Source: Balanoglossus misakiensis
Lineage: Eukaryota > Hemichordata
DNA length: 64,000 nt
Assembly (NCBI GenBank): GCA_040954595.2
Contig: CM082577.2
Span: 18,352,001-18,416,000, forward strand
Direction of reading: 5' to 3'
The translations under genes were made by a program, and so were the position numbers. This document shows positions 41,379 to 53,792 of this stretch, one piece after another (position 1 is the first letter of the stretch; each line of letters opens with the position of its first letter). The notes beneath the pieces are model-generated. The model did no database searches and was not told where the DNA came from. It was given only the letters and a program-made list of their open reading frames with translations.

Positions 41379-42265
41379 GTACCATACCAGCTGCCGCCGC
41401 CTGGTTCTGGGTACCCTCCCACTTGTTGTTTGGGCTGTCCCTGGTAGACAGTGGGGGGTTGTGCAGATGGTGTCACTCCACTGGGGTATGGTGTTGATGT
41501 GGCACTCCAACCATAGTTTCCGCTGTATGGATGTCCAGTGGGAGGCCCCCTGGTGGGGTGCATTGGTCCCTCCCTTTGGGCAGATGGTGGTGTATCGCTA
41601 GGGTGTGGCGTCGAGGTGTTGCTCCACCCATAGGTACCGTTGACAGGATGTCCAGTGGGAGGCCCCCTGGTGGGGTGCATTGGTCCATCCCTTTGAGCAG
41701 ATGGTGGTGTATCGCTAGGGTGTGGCGTCGAGGTGTTGCCCCACCCATAGGTATGCGTTGGTTCATCCCTATTCCCACTGGACTGTGACTCTCCTGGTTT
41801 GACGTGATAATTCGCGAACGCGCGTCGCGCCCTATCTAGGTCGCTAGGCGAGGCGTAGTGCGGGTCCGCGGCTGTGGGGTAGCGCGCGTCTGGGGGGTTG
41901 ACCTCCATCTCCTCACCCCCTGTTGCCAGTGGGATTGGACTCTCTAATTCCAAGACCGGCATTCCGTGATAATTCCCACCATAGTTGGTTGCAATGGGCA
42001 GAAGTTCAGGGTTACCCCTTACTCTTGTGTTGTAGTATGGACTGTCCTCATGCAATTCTGCTTGAGCATCTGGGGGAACACTAAAATTTGCCTTTTCAGC
42101 GAATTCGGGAGACCATTTGAAGTAGGGGATTTTCTCCACCATTTCCATGGTGACACTTCCATGTTTTTGCCTGAGAGAGATGATGGCGCTGGCAATCTTT
42201 TCCCCCACTCCTGGTAAATTCAGCAGGGTCTCCTCATCACAACAATTTACGAATACCTGGGCCAT
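41379..42265 (-). pseudogene. Gag of gypsy A, N-terminal part with HhH motif and tandem repeats
   Basis: The frame opens at M (42265) with LLNLPGVGEKIASAIISLRQ ... VEKIPYF, the helix-hairpin-helix signature of ComEA-type DNA-binding domains. An acidic/Pro-rich linker follows, then three ~39-residue repeats built on YGW[GS]NTSTPHPSDTPPSAQ, GPMHPTRGPPTGHP. The frame runs on through 41379 into gypsy B only by chance (terminal residues TETSTHNC... are LTR-derived). Its natural continuation is at 33668 on the minus strand, restored by the GTAC duplication. An HhH module at the start of Gag is unusual and may help bind the nucleic acid. Confidence 0.8.
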
Positions 42266-42849
42266 GGTTTTAATAATATGGGGTGCAATAAATTACACAC
42301 TGGTATACCTGGTATTCTCTTGGTGTTTTTACAAAGAAAGTTTTTATTAAAAATAATAAGTAAAAGTAAATAATTTCCCTCAGTAACAAAATAAGCAGTG
42401 AGTCAATAGGAAACTAAGATCTATACCTGCAGCGTAAAACAGCTGTAAATAAATGGGTTACTATGGGCTTTTCACTCAATCCTCTAAGAAAAATCCCGTT
42501 TTTATGGACCCTCCTGGGTAGAGACTTCTCCCCGTGAATTTAGTAAAAACCAATATGCAAATTAACTGGAACAATGGGCCCTTGCTGTCTGCGAAGTTTG
42601 CTTGAAATTTATCCCACTTTATTCGTTACCTTCCTAGGTAGGGAACAAATTCTCCGGCAAACCCCACCGAAAACTCGCTCAGGCAGAATGAAGACAAGAA
42701 AATGCTATTTTGTCCTTCTTAAACTGTGGGAAGGTCTCCCTCACCAACACTTCGATTTCGGACAAACTCAAAATTTCAAGATGGCGGCCGTGAGAAAACA
42801 CGAGTGGCTGCCTCGTGACCCCAATTTGCTTTCCCGATTTTCTTGACAG
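42266..42849. other. Between gypsy A gag and the RAG1-like gene; no gene confirmed
   Basis: AT-rich to 42550, then mixed. ATGGCGGCC at 42781 starts a short frame ending in the TTTTCTTGACAG tract that looks like a splice acceptor. This could be 5' UTR or a first exon of the RAG1-like gene, or a remnant of the gypsy A 5' LTR. Confidence 0.35.
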
Positions 42850-45800
42850 AAAAACACCCTAACTCAGAGCCTAATGTGCCCTGGGCGCGAGTGTGGATTT
42901 TTTCCCCCGGGTTAAACAAGAAAGAGCCCACTGATAGTAAAGTTTGGGGGCGATTAAGTTTGCCTAGACCGCCCGGCCCAGGAGGGTGTACTGTGTGGCC
43001 AAAAGACTTTGAATGTCCGATTTGTAAAAGTGTCACAGATAGCTGTTTACAGGTTTTATGTGAGGGGCCCCATACTTTCTGTTGTGAATGTCTATGTGAG
43101 TGGCTTGTACAGTCTCCGTCTCATACATGTCCAGTTTGTCGTGTTCCTATATCTGTGTCATCAATTGTTAGTGTTCCAATTGTAGTTACAAATGTCTTGT
43201 CATCCCTTGTTGTATCTTGTGACAATGTCATGTATGGGTGCACCTCTCATATGCCCCTGGAAGAGTTATCTGTACATATGCAGCAATGCAAATTTTCATT
43301 GCCATTATATCGTGACCACGACTATTGTAAAATAGTCAAAGATCATGAAGCAACAGAGCAAACTTCGCCACTACAGTCAACTATCACAGCTACTGCTACA
43401 ATTCTGGATAGAATGCATCAGTTCAGAGAATCCAGAGAGTTTGAGGTCCTGGCTACCAGAATTCTGAAAGAAAAGATGAGCATGGCAGAGGACAACACCG
43501 TTAGATTTAAGACAGGGGGACAAGTGAGTATGAGATCTGTTTAAAAAGCTGTTTCAAGATTTACCTTTGAAATCATGTCACTGTGTGTATGTCAAAATTA
43601 TATTGCTAGTCAAACCCAATCATTGATACATAAAGGATAGCAAAACTATATCATGTTTAAAAACACTGTAAAGAAGGAAATTCTATCATTTACTTTGCAG
43701 CCTTTAATCATGGCAAAAATAACCAAACCGCGTATAACAAGCCAGGACTGTAGTAAATAAACATTAATAGAGAGGTCGAAGAGTTTGAAAGAAGTAAGAG
43801 AGACAGTCAGTGGTGGAGGCGATTCCTCCACTATACAAGCTGGTGCTGACTTCAAAAGGATGGGCAAAGAAAATAAGGAATCAATTCTGGAATCACTCGG
43901 CATAGCAGCTAACGCACCACCTGGTGCTGGGTTACTTTTGAAAACCGACCTTGATATCACTTGGTCAACATTGAGGAAATTACGAAGGTAGGCGAAATTG
44001 GTACTGTGAAGGTACATGTTATTGCATGAAGTCCATACTCATAATGCATAATGTACAATAGTTTAGTCAGCAAAACACATGTTTCATGAAAATCAATAGA
44101 CCTTAAAATATTTCACAGCAGTGTAAATATTATCACATTGTATATAATTGTTGTATATGGATGCTGTATGATACTACAATAGATCTTGTATGAATATGTA
44201 TTTCCTTTTATTCAACTGTACAGGTGGCTGAGACAGTGGAATTGCCCAATACAAGGGGAGAAGACAGACAGACATCTTGCTGACAAGTTGAAGCTGGAGC
44301 TGACCTCTCAAAATCTACCCTTTACCTTCCCTGTAAGAGGGACGGATGGTGCCAGAGTAAGTGAGGTCAGGCTGGCACCATGTGTTGCTGTGCAGAATCT
44401 TGTGGATGCTGTGATAAGTCGACTGAATTCTCTTGATAGGTACTACATATTTATAAATTATATAATTGTGTTTTTCATTTAATCACAGGTGCCCATTTTT
44501 GAACGACTCATTGAAAGCATTTTACCTACAATATAAAGTTGCTTTCAGAAAATGAGTCTCATAAATTTGTTGATTTCTTTTTATTTGACTAGTACATCAA
44601 AGCTTGTTTCACACAAGGGTATCCCTGCAAATGAGATCTGGATTAAAGTTGGTGGTGATCACGGAGGTGGCTCAATGAAATCAACCTTCCAGATCCTCAA
44701 CGTTGAACAACCTAACAGTGTTGAAAACACAGTTGTTTGGAATTTGTTCCTAGCTGGTGACAGCTACAGAAACCTCCGCAGAGCAATGACTGTGAATTCA
44801 GGCCAAATAGATCTGCTCGATGAACACAAATGGAAGTAAGTACCTTTCTGTTTTTATTTACATCTTGTTTCACTTGCTAAGGGTAATGACTGTATTTTGT
44901 CATGAATGAATATTATCTTTGTATTTAATTCTTTTTATGTGCACTGTTTAGGGAATGGTTACTCCGTGTACACATTACTGGTGACTATGAGTACCTTTGT
45001 AAGAGCTACGGGTTGTCTGGAGCAAGTGGTAGGTGCTCAATTTACGTCTTGTCAAATAATGCATTTTGCAGTTGGATACTCTAACTTTCAAAATTTCATC
45101 TTTTGAAAAACAACAAATCAATTGTGTTTGACAGGAAAGTACTTCTGTCTGTGGTGCCTGATTACCAAGGAAACATCACTTTTGGACCCTGAGCGCAGAC
45201 CACCCATTCCAGCGAGGACGCTCACCCGGATTCATCAAGACTATGCCCGGTTTACAGAGAAAGGATCAAACCTGAAAGATGCGAAAGAATTTAACAACTG
45301 TATACGTAAACCATTGTTCAATATCCCACTTAAAAGGGTTAGTGAAATTGACATTCATCAACTATATTAATATTTCTTTTTTCTCAACCAGATCTTTTAG
45401 ATTATTATATTAGTATTTAAAGCTTCATTTAGCAACTTTTGTCAGTATTTTTATTTTGTTAAAAAGTGTGTACCTTGAGTCCTCCACCCCCATATGAAAC
45501 GTTTAATTTATTAATTTGCTCAGTAAACCTCATATATGTGAGTGCGAGCATGGTTGTTTATGCTAAAAAAATGATTTCATGTCAAGAAGATACTGACAAA
45601 AGTAGCCTAAAGTTACAGATATTGTCCCTCTAATGATCTTCTTCATATACACTTAGGTTGCTCTGCCAGTGTTACACATTTCTCTTGGAATTTTTCACCG
45701 ATGGTTTAAGATGCTGCAAGAGGCATGCAGATTGCATGATGTTGAAATCTTCCTGCGTTTAGCAAGAGAGGATGATGTTGATGAGCCCGTTCTGCCCTGT

Positions 45801-47878
45801 GAGTTGTTTGACGAGTATGTCAACATCATCAACAAAATCATGAAAGAAGAATCCTTACTGGCTGAGCTACAGGATAGGGCAGAAAGTGTTAGAGGTGCCA
45901 TTGACAAAGCAATGTTACTGGAAGAGAGTGGGGACGACGATGATGATGATGATGATGACGACAATGACGACAGTCAACCCTCACTTTTCCAGGCCATGCA
46001 AATGGAAAAGGAGTGTTCACAATTACATGATCAGGCAAAGGAAAAGGTTAATATCTTAATGTTGTTCGACTTTCAATTGTTTTTCATCTAATTTTACTTT
46101 TATTCACTTTACAGGAAAAGTAACAAATGGATTATCATACTTTCTTAGCTTCAGAAGACTTGAAAGGAAAACTCCCGCAACATGCAGGTTATACTGTGAG
46201 GGCTCTTGATAGAGCCCTTGCAAAAATTAATGTACACTTGCAGGATTACCATAGCCAGGCCTTTGTTGGCAATCATGTCAACAAATGTTGCAAGGTTTGT
46301 CATACCATGTAGGATAAATATTGTTCTGAGTTTGCATGACCACTGACACTTTGTCAATTTGTTTCAAGTTCTCTTTCAGAATGTGTTTTCTTTTTTTTAA
46401 ATACAAACATTTTCCTTTTCAGTTTTTGTGCATGTCCACCAATCATAAGCATGCATTAATGTGAATCAACATTAGTTGTAATCAGGTTTTACTTTTGTGA
46501 AATGTACTATGCAGATAGTAAACATGTAGTTAGTTCATAATTTTCATTTTACATTTATTTACATACTTAATTGATTTTATATCTTTGTGAAAGAAAATGT
46601 TAAAAGACTGCATAAATGTTCATAGTTTTCAATTGTTACAAATTTTAGGTTTAATTTTTTCTATGTTCTGAACATGCCTTCGTGTACATGTCAGTGGAGT
46701 AACCATCTATTTTACTTTTCAGCCAAAGCATGTTACTATCCTTTGTGACAGTGTAGTAACTACAACTGAGAAATTTTGTCCTGATCTTCTCAGCAACGCT
46801 CGGCAAATTATGTCAAAGCATCAACCACTGTTTACACACTTTGCTACCTGCCATAACATATATTCTGTGAATAGAGAACTCTGCGCAGAGGAAATTGATA
46901 CATTGGGTGTGTTGAGTATACAATGTCTCATGAAAGATTTTATTTACCTTTTCATGTAATAGAGTTTCTAGTTGTACAGTATTTATTTCTCAGGTGCTGT
47001 TTGCATGCGAACATGAAGAAGATTGTATTTTGGAGATTTTATTTTCCTACTAATATTTTCTCTGTTTCTGCATTTGTTTAGTTTAATGAGTTCCATCTCA
47101 AAGTTTGGATAACATACTGTTGTATTCTACAATTTGGGATATCAATCCATGCACAGGATATAAGCTTGTTATTTATTCAGATAAGTATTCCTGCATGCTT
47201 TTAGTTCAGTATTTTTATTGTACTGTATTTTTCAGTAGTTTTTTAATGTCACAAATAACTTCAAATATATTACAGCTTCATTGTTTGTAAACACTTCATG
47301 TTATTGTTCTACAAATCAACTACAGTTCCTTGTGCACTTCCTACTAGCATCATTAAATATATAATACAAGTAAGCATCCCAATGCAATCTTATAGCAGTG
47401 CATGATTTTTGTTCTATATATATATAGCATGATATATATAGATTCAGTTGTGAATACAATGTATACAAGTGTGGAAAGTAATATGAGAAACTGTAGATGA
47501 TACATAGAAATGTTTTTTAATGTTTTCACTATGCATATGCTATTTTATAATTCTTTCCTTTTTTCAGATTCTGCTATTTCACAGCTACTACAGCATTACA
47601 GAGAAACGTTCCCATCCCAGAATGTTTTTCCCAAACTCCATCTGCTTGAGTGCCATGTTGCAAAAAGGGTGAGGCATTTTCAGAGAGGGTTGGGCTTGTT
47701 TTCTGAACAAGGGATAGAATCAACCCACCATCGCATGAATAAATCACTGAGAAGTTATAACTGTGTACCTGGGGACAATCTAAAGAAGGTAGAGTTAATG
47801 ATGAAAGATCACCACATAAAATCACACCCCAGCCATGTTGTACCAGAAATAAAAAAACGTGGGCCATACCAAAAGTGA
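42850..47878 (+). CDS. RAG1-like (RAG1/Transib superfamily) protein with N-terminal RING, multi-exon, two in-frame stops
   Basis: Inferred exons are 42850-43523, 43701-43987, 44224-44439, about 44490-44542, about 44592-44835, 44952-45028, 45135-45337, 45657-46046, 46115-46294, 46723-46906 and 47568-47878. Exon 1 has a C3HC4 RING (CPICK ... HTFCCECLCEW ... CPVC) and a C2HC finger (VSCDNVMYGC ... HMQQC), in the spacing of RAG1's RING/ZnF. The core shows, in RAG1 order, Asp in KVGGDHGGGS (cf. D600), LAGDSYRNL, Asp in ITGDYEYL (cf. D708), CLWC (cf. C727/C730), LHLLECHV (cf. H937-x4-H942) and Glu in SEQGIESTHHRM (cf. E962). Breaks are TAA at 43758-43760 and at 46121-46123, both in phase by my exon model. 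Related N-terminal halves are known from mollusc N-RAG-TP elements (recollection). The family assignment rests on motif order; exon 4 borders are uncertain. Confidence 0.72.
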
Positions 47879-47884
47879 AATAAA
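47879..47884 (+). terminator. Polyadenylation signal of the RAG1-like gene
   Basis: AATAAA begins one base after the stop codon TGA (47876-47878). It is present again in the duplicate at 52875-52880. Confidence 0.6.
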
Positions 47885-48637
47885 GATTGTTGAACAGTAG
47901 ATAATGTATATATATGTATATTGTCGTTTCGAATTAAAAAAGTTTCAATGTATATGTAGTGATCTTGCTGTGAATCATTTCAGAATATGTACCATAACAC
48001 ATGCATACATTCTGCAGATCTGTGTGAGTCGAGAGAGGTGTGTGTGTGTAAAAATACACTGGATCGTTTACTGTTTTATAACAATTTTTATGCTAATTAG
48101 TAAGAGAAAACTCAGTAAAAGGTGATTTTACATTGTTTCTCCAGTATTTTTACCACTTTTCCATCAATAAAAATAGTTTAACAGTGTGAGAAACTGCTTT
48201 ACCCATTGTAAAACACACTATAAAGGGAAATCCCACATTGGCCGTAGAGGGCGCCCACACAATCGCCGCCATCTTGTTTTCAAAACTAAGTCCCTATAGA
48301 GGAATCGCATGTGTACCGATGGTACATGTTTCTAGGGGGCGTGTCCTCACAAAACAATAGTGTACACTTGCATTTTTTTAGCCATGGAGTAAGCTTCATA
48401 TTTAGGCAAATAAGCTGAATGTGTTAATAATTTTCTCTATATTTACCATGGTAAAAATGCCTTATAGCAACTTTAGAACAACCTCCTGATTATACTCAAA
48501 ATTTGCATAAAATATACTTTACATTGAATTTTCTTAGATATTAAGTCATGTAGCAATATCAACATAAATAGTAAATTGTTGTTTGTAAAAGAAATAAATA
48601 TTTATGTTATTTATTTCCAGGCTTTTTTCCAGGCACT
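47885..48637 (+). promoter_or_regulatory. Intergenic region and 5' part (UTR/intron) of the next gene, truncated copy
   Basis: From 48327 (GTACATGTTTCT) onward this matches 62494-62809, the upstream region of the 396-aa gene, including the acceptor tract TTATTTCCAGGC just before the ATG. The part before 48320 is the 3' flank of the RAG1-like gene. Confidence 0.55.
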
Positions 48638-48796
48638 ATGCCTCGAATGAAAATAATTGGATACCGCCGAAAATTTACTGAGAAAAGACGGAAAAAAAAG
48701 TATGCAGCTACCCACCAAGTACCCACAAAAGAAAGCAATACAGTTATACAGTCAGAAAATGTTCATCAACACAACAACTCCACCCAAGAATGCCTT
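48638..48796 (+). pseudogene. 5' fragment of the 396-aa gene, cut by a YR fragment
   Basis: The first 53 codons (MPRMKIIGYRRKFTEKRRKK ...) are identical to 62810-62968. After GAATGCCTT the sequence jumps into the YR RT fragment, which supplies a chance C-terminus. Confidence 0.85.
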
Positions 48797-49867
48797 TACG
48801 GTGTACTGAATATGTGGTCTTTGTGGCGGGGGCAAAGGTTTGTCCCCTGTAGAAGCTGACGGCCATGTCAAGGTCTCTTTCCATCTGTTGGGTTTGAGAA
48901 TCTGGGCGAGAAGGAGAGAAAAGGTGTCTTTAGACATATGGCCGTTGAATTTGTGGACAAAGAGAGTAGGGTCTGTCCCACTGGGTAACCGGGGGGAAAG
49001 AAGGTTAAACAACCGTAGCCACTGACCCGGTTGATGGAGGCGGGAAATAGCGTCTGGAATCTCATTCTGTTGACCTGGAATGTGAGTGGCTTTAACGTTA
49101 AAGTTGAAAAGAACAGATAGCCAGAACAGCTCACGCAGAGCTGACATAACGAGCCTATTCTTTGAGGTTCCTGAATTGATGTTGGCCATAGCCACCTGAC
49201 TGTCCGTGAAGATAAGAATTGTGTGGTTCTGCCAGAGATGGGCCCATCGTCTGGCTGCCAGGAGTACTGATAGGGTCTCCTTGTGGTTAATGTGTAAGCT
49301 ATTGGCGTCCGGCCAATCATTGGCCCAGTGTGTGTATTGCCAGTCACCATGGTAATAAATACCCGATGCCTGTGTGGATGCATCCATGTGTATATCGGTG
49401 ATGGGGCATGGGTCTATAAATTTATGCGTACCATTAAAGACTGAAAGGTAATTCAACCACCAGCAGATATCCAAATGGAAATCCTCAGAGAGCAAGATTT
49501 TATGGGCGGCTTTTTGCAACTTGTTCATGTCATCTAGAACACGACGGAGGAAAGTTCTCCCCCCTTTGATGACGCGGCATGCCCATGCAAGTTTGCCAGC
49601 TAACGACTGTAGTTGGCGGCGAGAGGCGCGTTTTCGCTGATGAAACACATGAAGTAATGCATGCAGTTCGGAAAGCTTAGAGGGCGGCAGAGACAGGGTG
49701 AGAGCGACTGTGTCAATAACGATGCCTAGAAAAGTAATTTGTTGAGATGGACCAACCACTTTATGCCATGCAATGTGAAAACCTAATTTGCGGAGAAGCT
49801 TGACTAAAGTGTTGAGCGCTAATTGGCAAGCCTGATAGTCAACTCTGTTTACATACGCAATAAACAT
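48797..49867 (-). pseudogene. YR-retrotransposon RT/RNase H fragment (second family)
   Basis: The frame begins after the RT catalytic block (FIAYVNRVDYQACQL), includes the RT connection (ITFLGIVIDTVALTLSLPPS, RRQLQSLAGKLAWACRV) and a full DIRS-type RNase H (HMDASTQASGIYYHG, HKETLSVLLAARRW, IFTDSQVAMANI, EIPDAISRL). Both ends are truncated: the 5' part of RT and the recombinase are missing. A GGGTAATCCCTCT...AGAGGGATCACCC hairpin (49869-49918) borders it on the 5' side. The family differs from the element at 9.3-14.4 kb. Confidence 0.85.
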
Positions 49868-50950
49868 TGGGTAATCCCTCTGGATGAGCGTGATTGGTCA
49901 GAGATAGAGGGATCACCCAAGTGGCTATGCTCCCTGATGTTTAAACTTCATTAAAGATTTTAATGCCGTCTTACGGCTCGGGGGGGGGGGGGAAAGTTTG
50001 TGTCATGGGTTTCAAAATCAGGCCGACCCCCCCTTCACCGAGGACCAAAAAATGATGACCCCCCCCCCCCTTGACAGGCCAAAAACAAAAAATATGATGA
50101 CCCCCCCCCCCCCCACGCCGAAAACATTCACCGTCCTGATCCTATGTACACTGTATGCTATAAAGGGAATTCCCTTTACTAGGTCAATGATGAGATTTGG
50201 AAGAGAGTTCATGTGTGGCAGTCTAATACATATCTACCAGGAAAGCCAGATGTGTGGATATACCCGTACGTGGATATGTCAGCCATACCTGGGAAAGATG
50301 CCAGCTGGAAATCTACTGATCTCAGGGGCAAAAACTCTCTTCTGGCTGTATGATTGCCCAAACATTATGATTATTTAGGTTCATGAATATGTTATGCATT
50401 GAAAGAAGAACATTCTACCGTCATCAAAGGCTTTATCTTCAGCCCACTGTTATGACCACTTGAAACTCATAGACCAACTCAAGCACATGGTAGGAGGATT
50501 AGTGATCCCATTCACATCAGCAACCGAGTTGAAACATTCTGTCTGGTAAATGTAATCGATCTGGCATCAAGTTACCTGTACTTCTCCAACAAAATCAGAG
50601 GAGATGCCAGTACCATTAACAACCAAAACCAGCCAGGAACTGCAAATGCTACCTATTAACCCCAAGGAAAACTCTATACAACAAATTCAAGAGAAACTGG
50701 TTGACAAACTACTTCAGCTACACTACATTTCACCAGTCAATCAACACTATCACTTTCGTTTAAAATCGGGCCAAATTTTCTCAATACTAAACCCAGGAAT
50801 CGACAAAAAAATATGCCAGTAAATTTCACTTTTTAATTTTGTGTTGTATTTACATTGGTAATTTCATTCCATACAATAACCTCTATAAGAAGCTCTCCCA
50901 ACCAGTGACAGTTAACAATTTGGTTTTTGCTTTTAGTATGAGAGCAAGGA

Positions 50951-52874
50951 ATGACGACAATGACGACAGTCAACCCTCACTTTTCCAGGCCATGCAAATG
51001 GAAAAGGAGTGTTCACAATTACATGATCAGGCAAAGGAAAAGGTTAATATCTTAATGTTGTTCGACTTTCAATTGTTTTTCATCTAATTTTACTTTTATT
51101 CACTTTACAGGAAAAGTAACAAATGGATTATCATACTTTCTTAGCTTCAGAAGACTTGAAAGGAAAACTCCCGCAACATGCAGGTTATACTGTGAGGGCT
51201 CTTGATAGAGCCCTTGCAAAAATTAATGTACACTTGCAGGATTACCATAGCCAGGCCTTTGTTGGCAATCATGTCAACAAATGTTGCAAGGTTTGTCATA
51301 CCATGTAGGATAAATATTGTTCTGAGTTTGCATGACCACTGACACTTTGTCAATTTGTTTCAAGTTCTCTTTCAGAATGTGTTTTCTTTTTTTTAAATAC
51401 AAACATTTTCCTTTTCAGTTTTTGTGCATGTCCACCAATCATAAGCATGCATTAATGTGAATCAACATTAGTTGTAATCAGGTTTTACTTTTGTGAAATG
51501 TACTATGCAGATAGTAAACATGTAGTTAGTTCATAATTTTCATTTTACATTTATTTACATACTTAATTGATTTTATATCTTTGTGAAAGAAAATGTTAAA
51601 AGACTGCATAAATGTTCATAGTTTTCAATTGTTACAAATTTTAGGTTTAATTTTTTCTATGTTCTGAACATGCCTTCGTGTACATGTCAGTGGAGTAACC
51701 ATCTATTTTACTTTTCAGCCAAAGCATGTTACTATCCTTTGTGACAGTGTAGTAACTACAACTGAGAAATTTTGTCCTGATCTTCTCAGCAACGCTCGGC
51801 AAATTATGTCAAAGCATCAACCACTGTTTACACACTTTGCTACCTGCCATAACATATATTCTGTGAATAGAGAACTCTGCGCAGAGGAAATTGATACATT
51901 GGGTGTGTTGAGTATACAATGTCTCATGAAAGATTTTATTTACCTTTTCATGTAATAGAGTTTCTAGTTGTACAGTATTTATTTCTCAGGTGCTGTTTGC
52001 ATGCGAACATGAAGAAGATTGTATTTTGGAGATTTTATTTTCCTACTAATATTTTCTCTGTTTCTGCATTTGTTTAGTTTAATGAGTTCCATCTCAAAGT
52101 TTGGATAACATACTGTTGTATTCTACAATTTGGGATATCAATCCATGCACAGGATATAAGCTTGTTATTTATTCAGATAAGTATTCCTGCATGCTTTTAG
52201 TTCAGTATTTTTATTGTACTGTATTTTTCAGTAGTTTTTTAATGTCACAAATAACTTCAAATATATTACAGCTTCATTGTTTGTAAACACTTCATGTTAT
52301 TGTTCTACAAATCAACTACAGTTCCTTGTGCACTTCCTACTAGCATCATTAAATATATAATACAAGTAAGCATCCCAATGCAATCTTATAGCAGTGCATG
52401 ATTTTTGTTCTATATATATATAGCATGATATATATAGATTCAGTTGTGAATACAATGTATACAAGTGTGGAAAGTAATATGAGAAACTGTAGATGATACA
52501 TAGAAATGTTTTTTAATGTTTTCACTATGCATATGCTATTTTATAATTCTTTCCTTTTTTCAGATTCTGCTATTTCACAGCTACTACAGCATTACAGAGA
52601 AACGTTCCCATCCCAGAATGTTTTTCCCAAACTCCATCTGCTTGAGTGCCATGTTGCAAAAAGGGTGAGGCATTTTCAGAGAGGGTTGGGCTTGTTTTCT
52701 GAACAAGGGATAGAATCAACCCACCATCGCATGAATAAATCACTGAGAAGTTATAACTGTGTACCTGGGGACAATCTAAAGAAGGTAGAGTTAATGATGA
52801 AAGATCACCACATAAAATCACACCCCAGCCATGTTGTACCAGAAATAAAAAAACGTGGGCCATACCAAAAGTGA
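50951..52874 (+). pseudogene. 3' half of the RAG1-like gene, duplicate
   Basis: Copies of the end of exon 8 (to 51042), exon 9 (51111-51290, with the same in-frame TAA at 51117-51119), exon 10 (51719-51902) and the last exon (52564-52874, including the SEQGIES motif). No upstream exons or promoter, so it cannot make a complete protein. Confidence 0.85.
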
Positions 52875-53633
52875 AATAAAGATTGTTGAACAGTAGATAA
52901 TGTATATATATGTATATTGTCGTTTCGAATTAAAAAAGTTTCAATGTATATGTAGTGATCTTGCTGTGAATCATTTCAGAATATGTACCATAACACATGC
53001 ATACATTCTGCAGATCTGTGTGAGTCGAGAGAGGTGTGTGTGTGTAAAAATACACTGGATCGTTTACTGTTTTATAACAATTTTTATGCTAATTAGTAAG
53101 AGAAAACTCAGTAAAAGGTGATTTTACATTGTTTCTCCAGTATTTTTACCACTTTTCCATCAATAAAAATAGTTTAACAGTGTGAGAAACTGCTTTACCC
53201 ATTGTAAAACACACTATAAAGGGAAATCCCACATTGGCCGTAGAGGGCGCCCACACAATCGCCGCCATCTTGTTTTCAAAACTAAGTCCCTATAGAGGAA
53301 TCGCATGTGTACCGATGGTACATGTTTCTAGGGGGCGTGTCCTCACAAAACAATAGTGTACACTTGCATTTTTTTAGCCATGGAGTAAGCTTCATATTTA
53401 GGCAAATAAGCTGAATGTGTTAATAATTTTCTCTATATTTACCATGGTAAAAATGCCTTATAGCAACTTTAGAACAACCTCCTGATTATACTCAAAATTT
53501 GCATAAAATATACTTTACATTGAATTTTCTTAGATATTAAGTCATGTAGCAATATCAACATAAATAGTAAATTGTTGTTTGTAAAAGAAATAAATATTTA
53601 TGTTATTTATTTCCAGGCTTTTTTCCAGGCACT

Positions 53634-53792
53634 ATGCCTCGAATGAAAATAATTGGATACCGCCGAAAATTTACTGAGAAAAGACGGAAAAAAAAGTATG
53701 CAGCTACCCACCAAGTACCCACAAAAGAAAGCAATACAGTTATACAGTCAGAAAATGTTCATCAACACAACAACTCCACCCAAGAATGCCTT
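53634..53792 (+). pseudogene. 5' fragment of the 396-aa gene, second truncated copy
   Basis: Same as 48638-48796, carried along by the tandem duplication. Confidence 0.9.

Larger units (their letters stand above)
25391..42265 (-). mobile_element. Ty3/gypsy-type retrotransposon A (interrupted, decayed)
   Basis: Minus-strand order is gag (42265-41379 and 33668-32270), protease-RT-RNase H-integrase (32367-27737), and an extra ORF with TatD homology (27624-25391). The gag is split by plus-strand gypsy B, which made a GTAC duplication. Internal damage comprises TGA at 33161-33163 and 30655-30657, a frame change at a G tract near 33390, another near 28235, and a 14-bp tandem duplication at 26757-26784. 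Flanking LTRs are not demonstrated. Confidence 0.8.
45955..50950 (+). repeat. Tandem duplication, unit 1 (4,996 bp)
   Basis: Every checked landmark recurs exactly 4,996 bp downstream up to 49980 (for example ORF borders 46127/51123, 47510/52506, 49867/54863). The unit runs from inside exon 8 of the RAG1-like gene to AGAGCAAGGA in the mosaic. Confidence 0.95.

Noticed and set aside
42850-48200. RAG-type recombination signal ends (heptamer CACAGTG-like) around the RAG1-like gene
   Set aside because: AACAGTGTGAGAAAC near 48180 is suggestive, but I find no matching inverted copy upstream and no target duplication.
50839-51087. 82-aa frame spanning the tandem-duplication junction as a new fusion gene
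   Set aside because: It is a chance join of non-coding mosaic sequence with the end of a RAG1-like exon; no promoter or upstream exon is evident.
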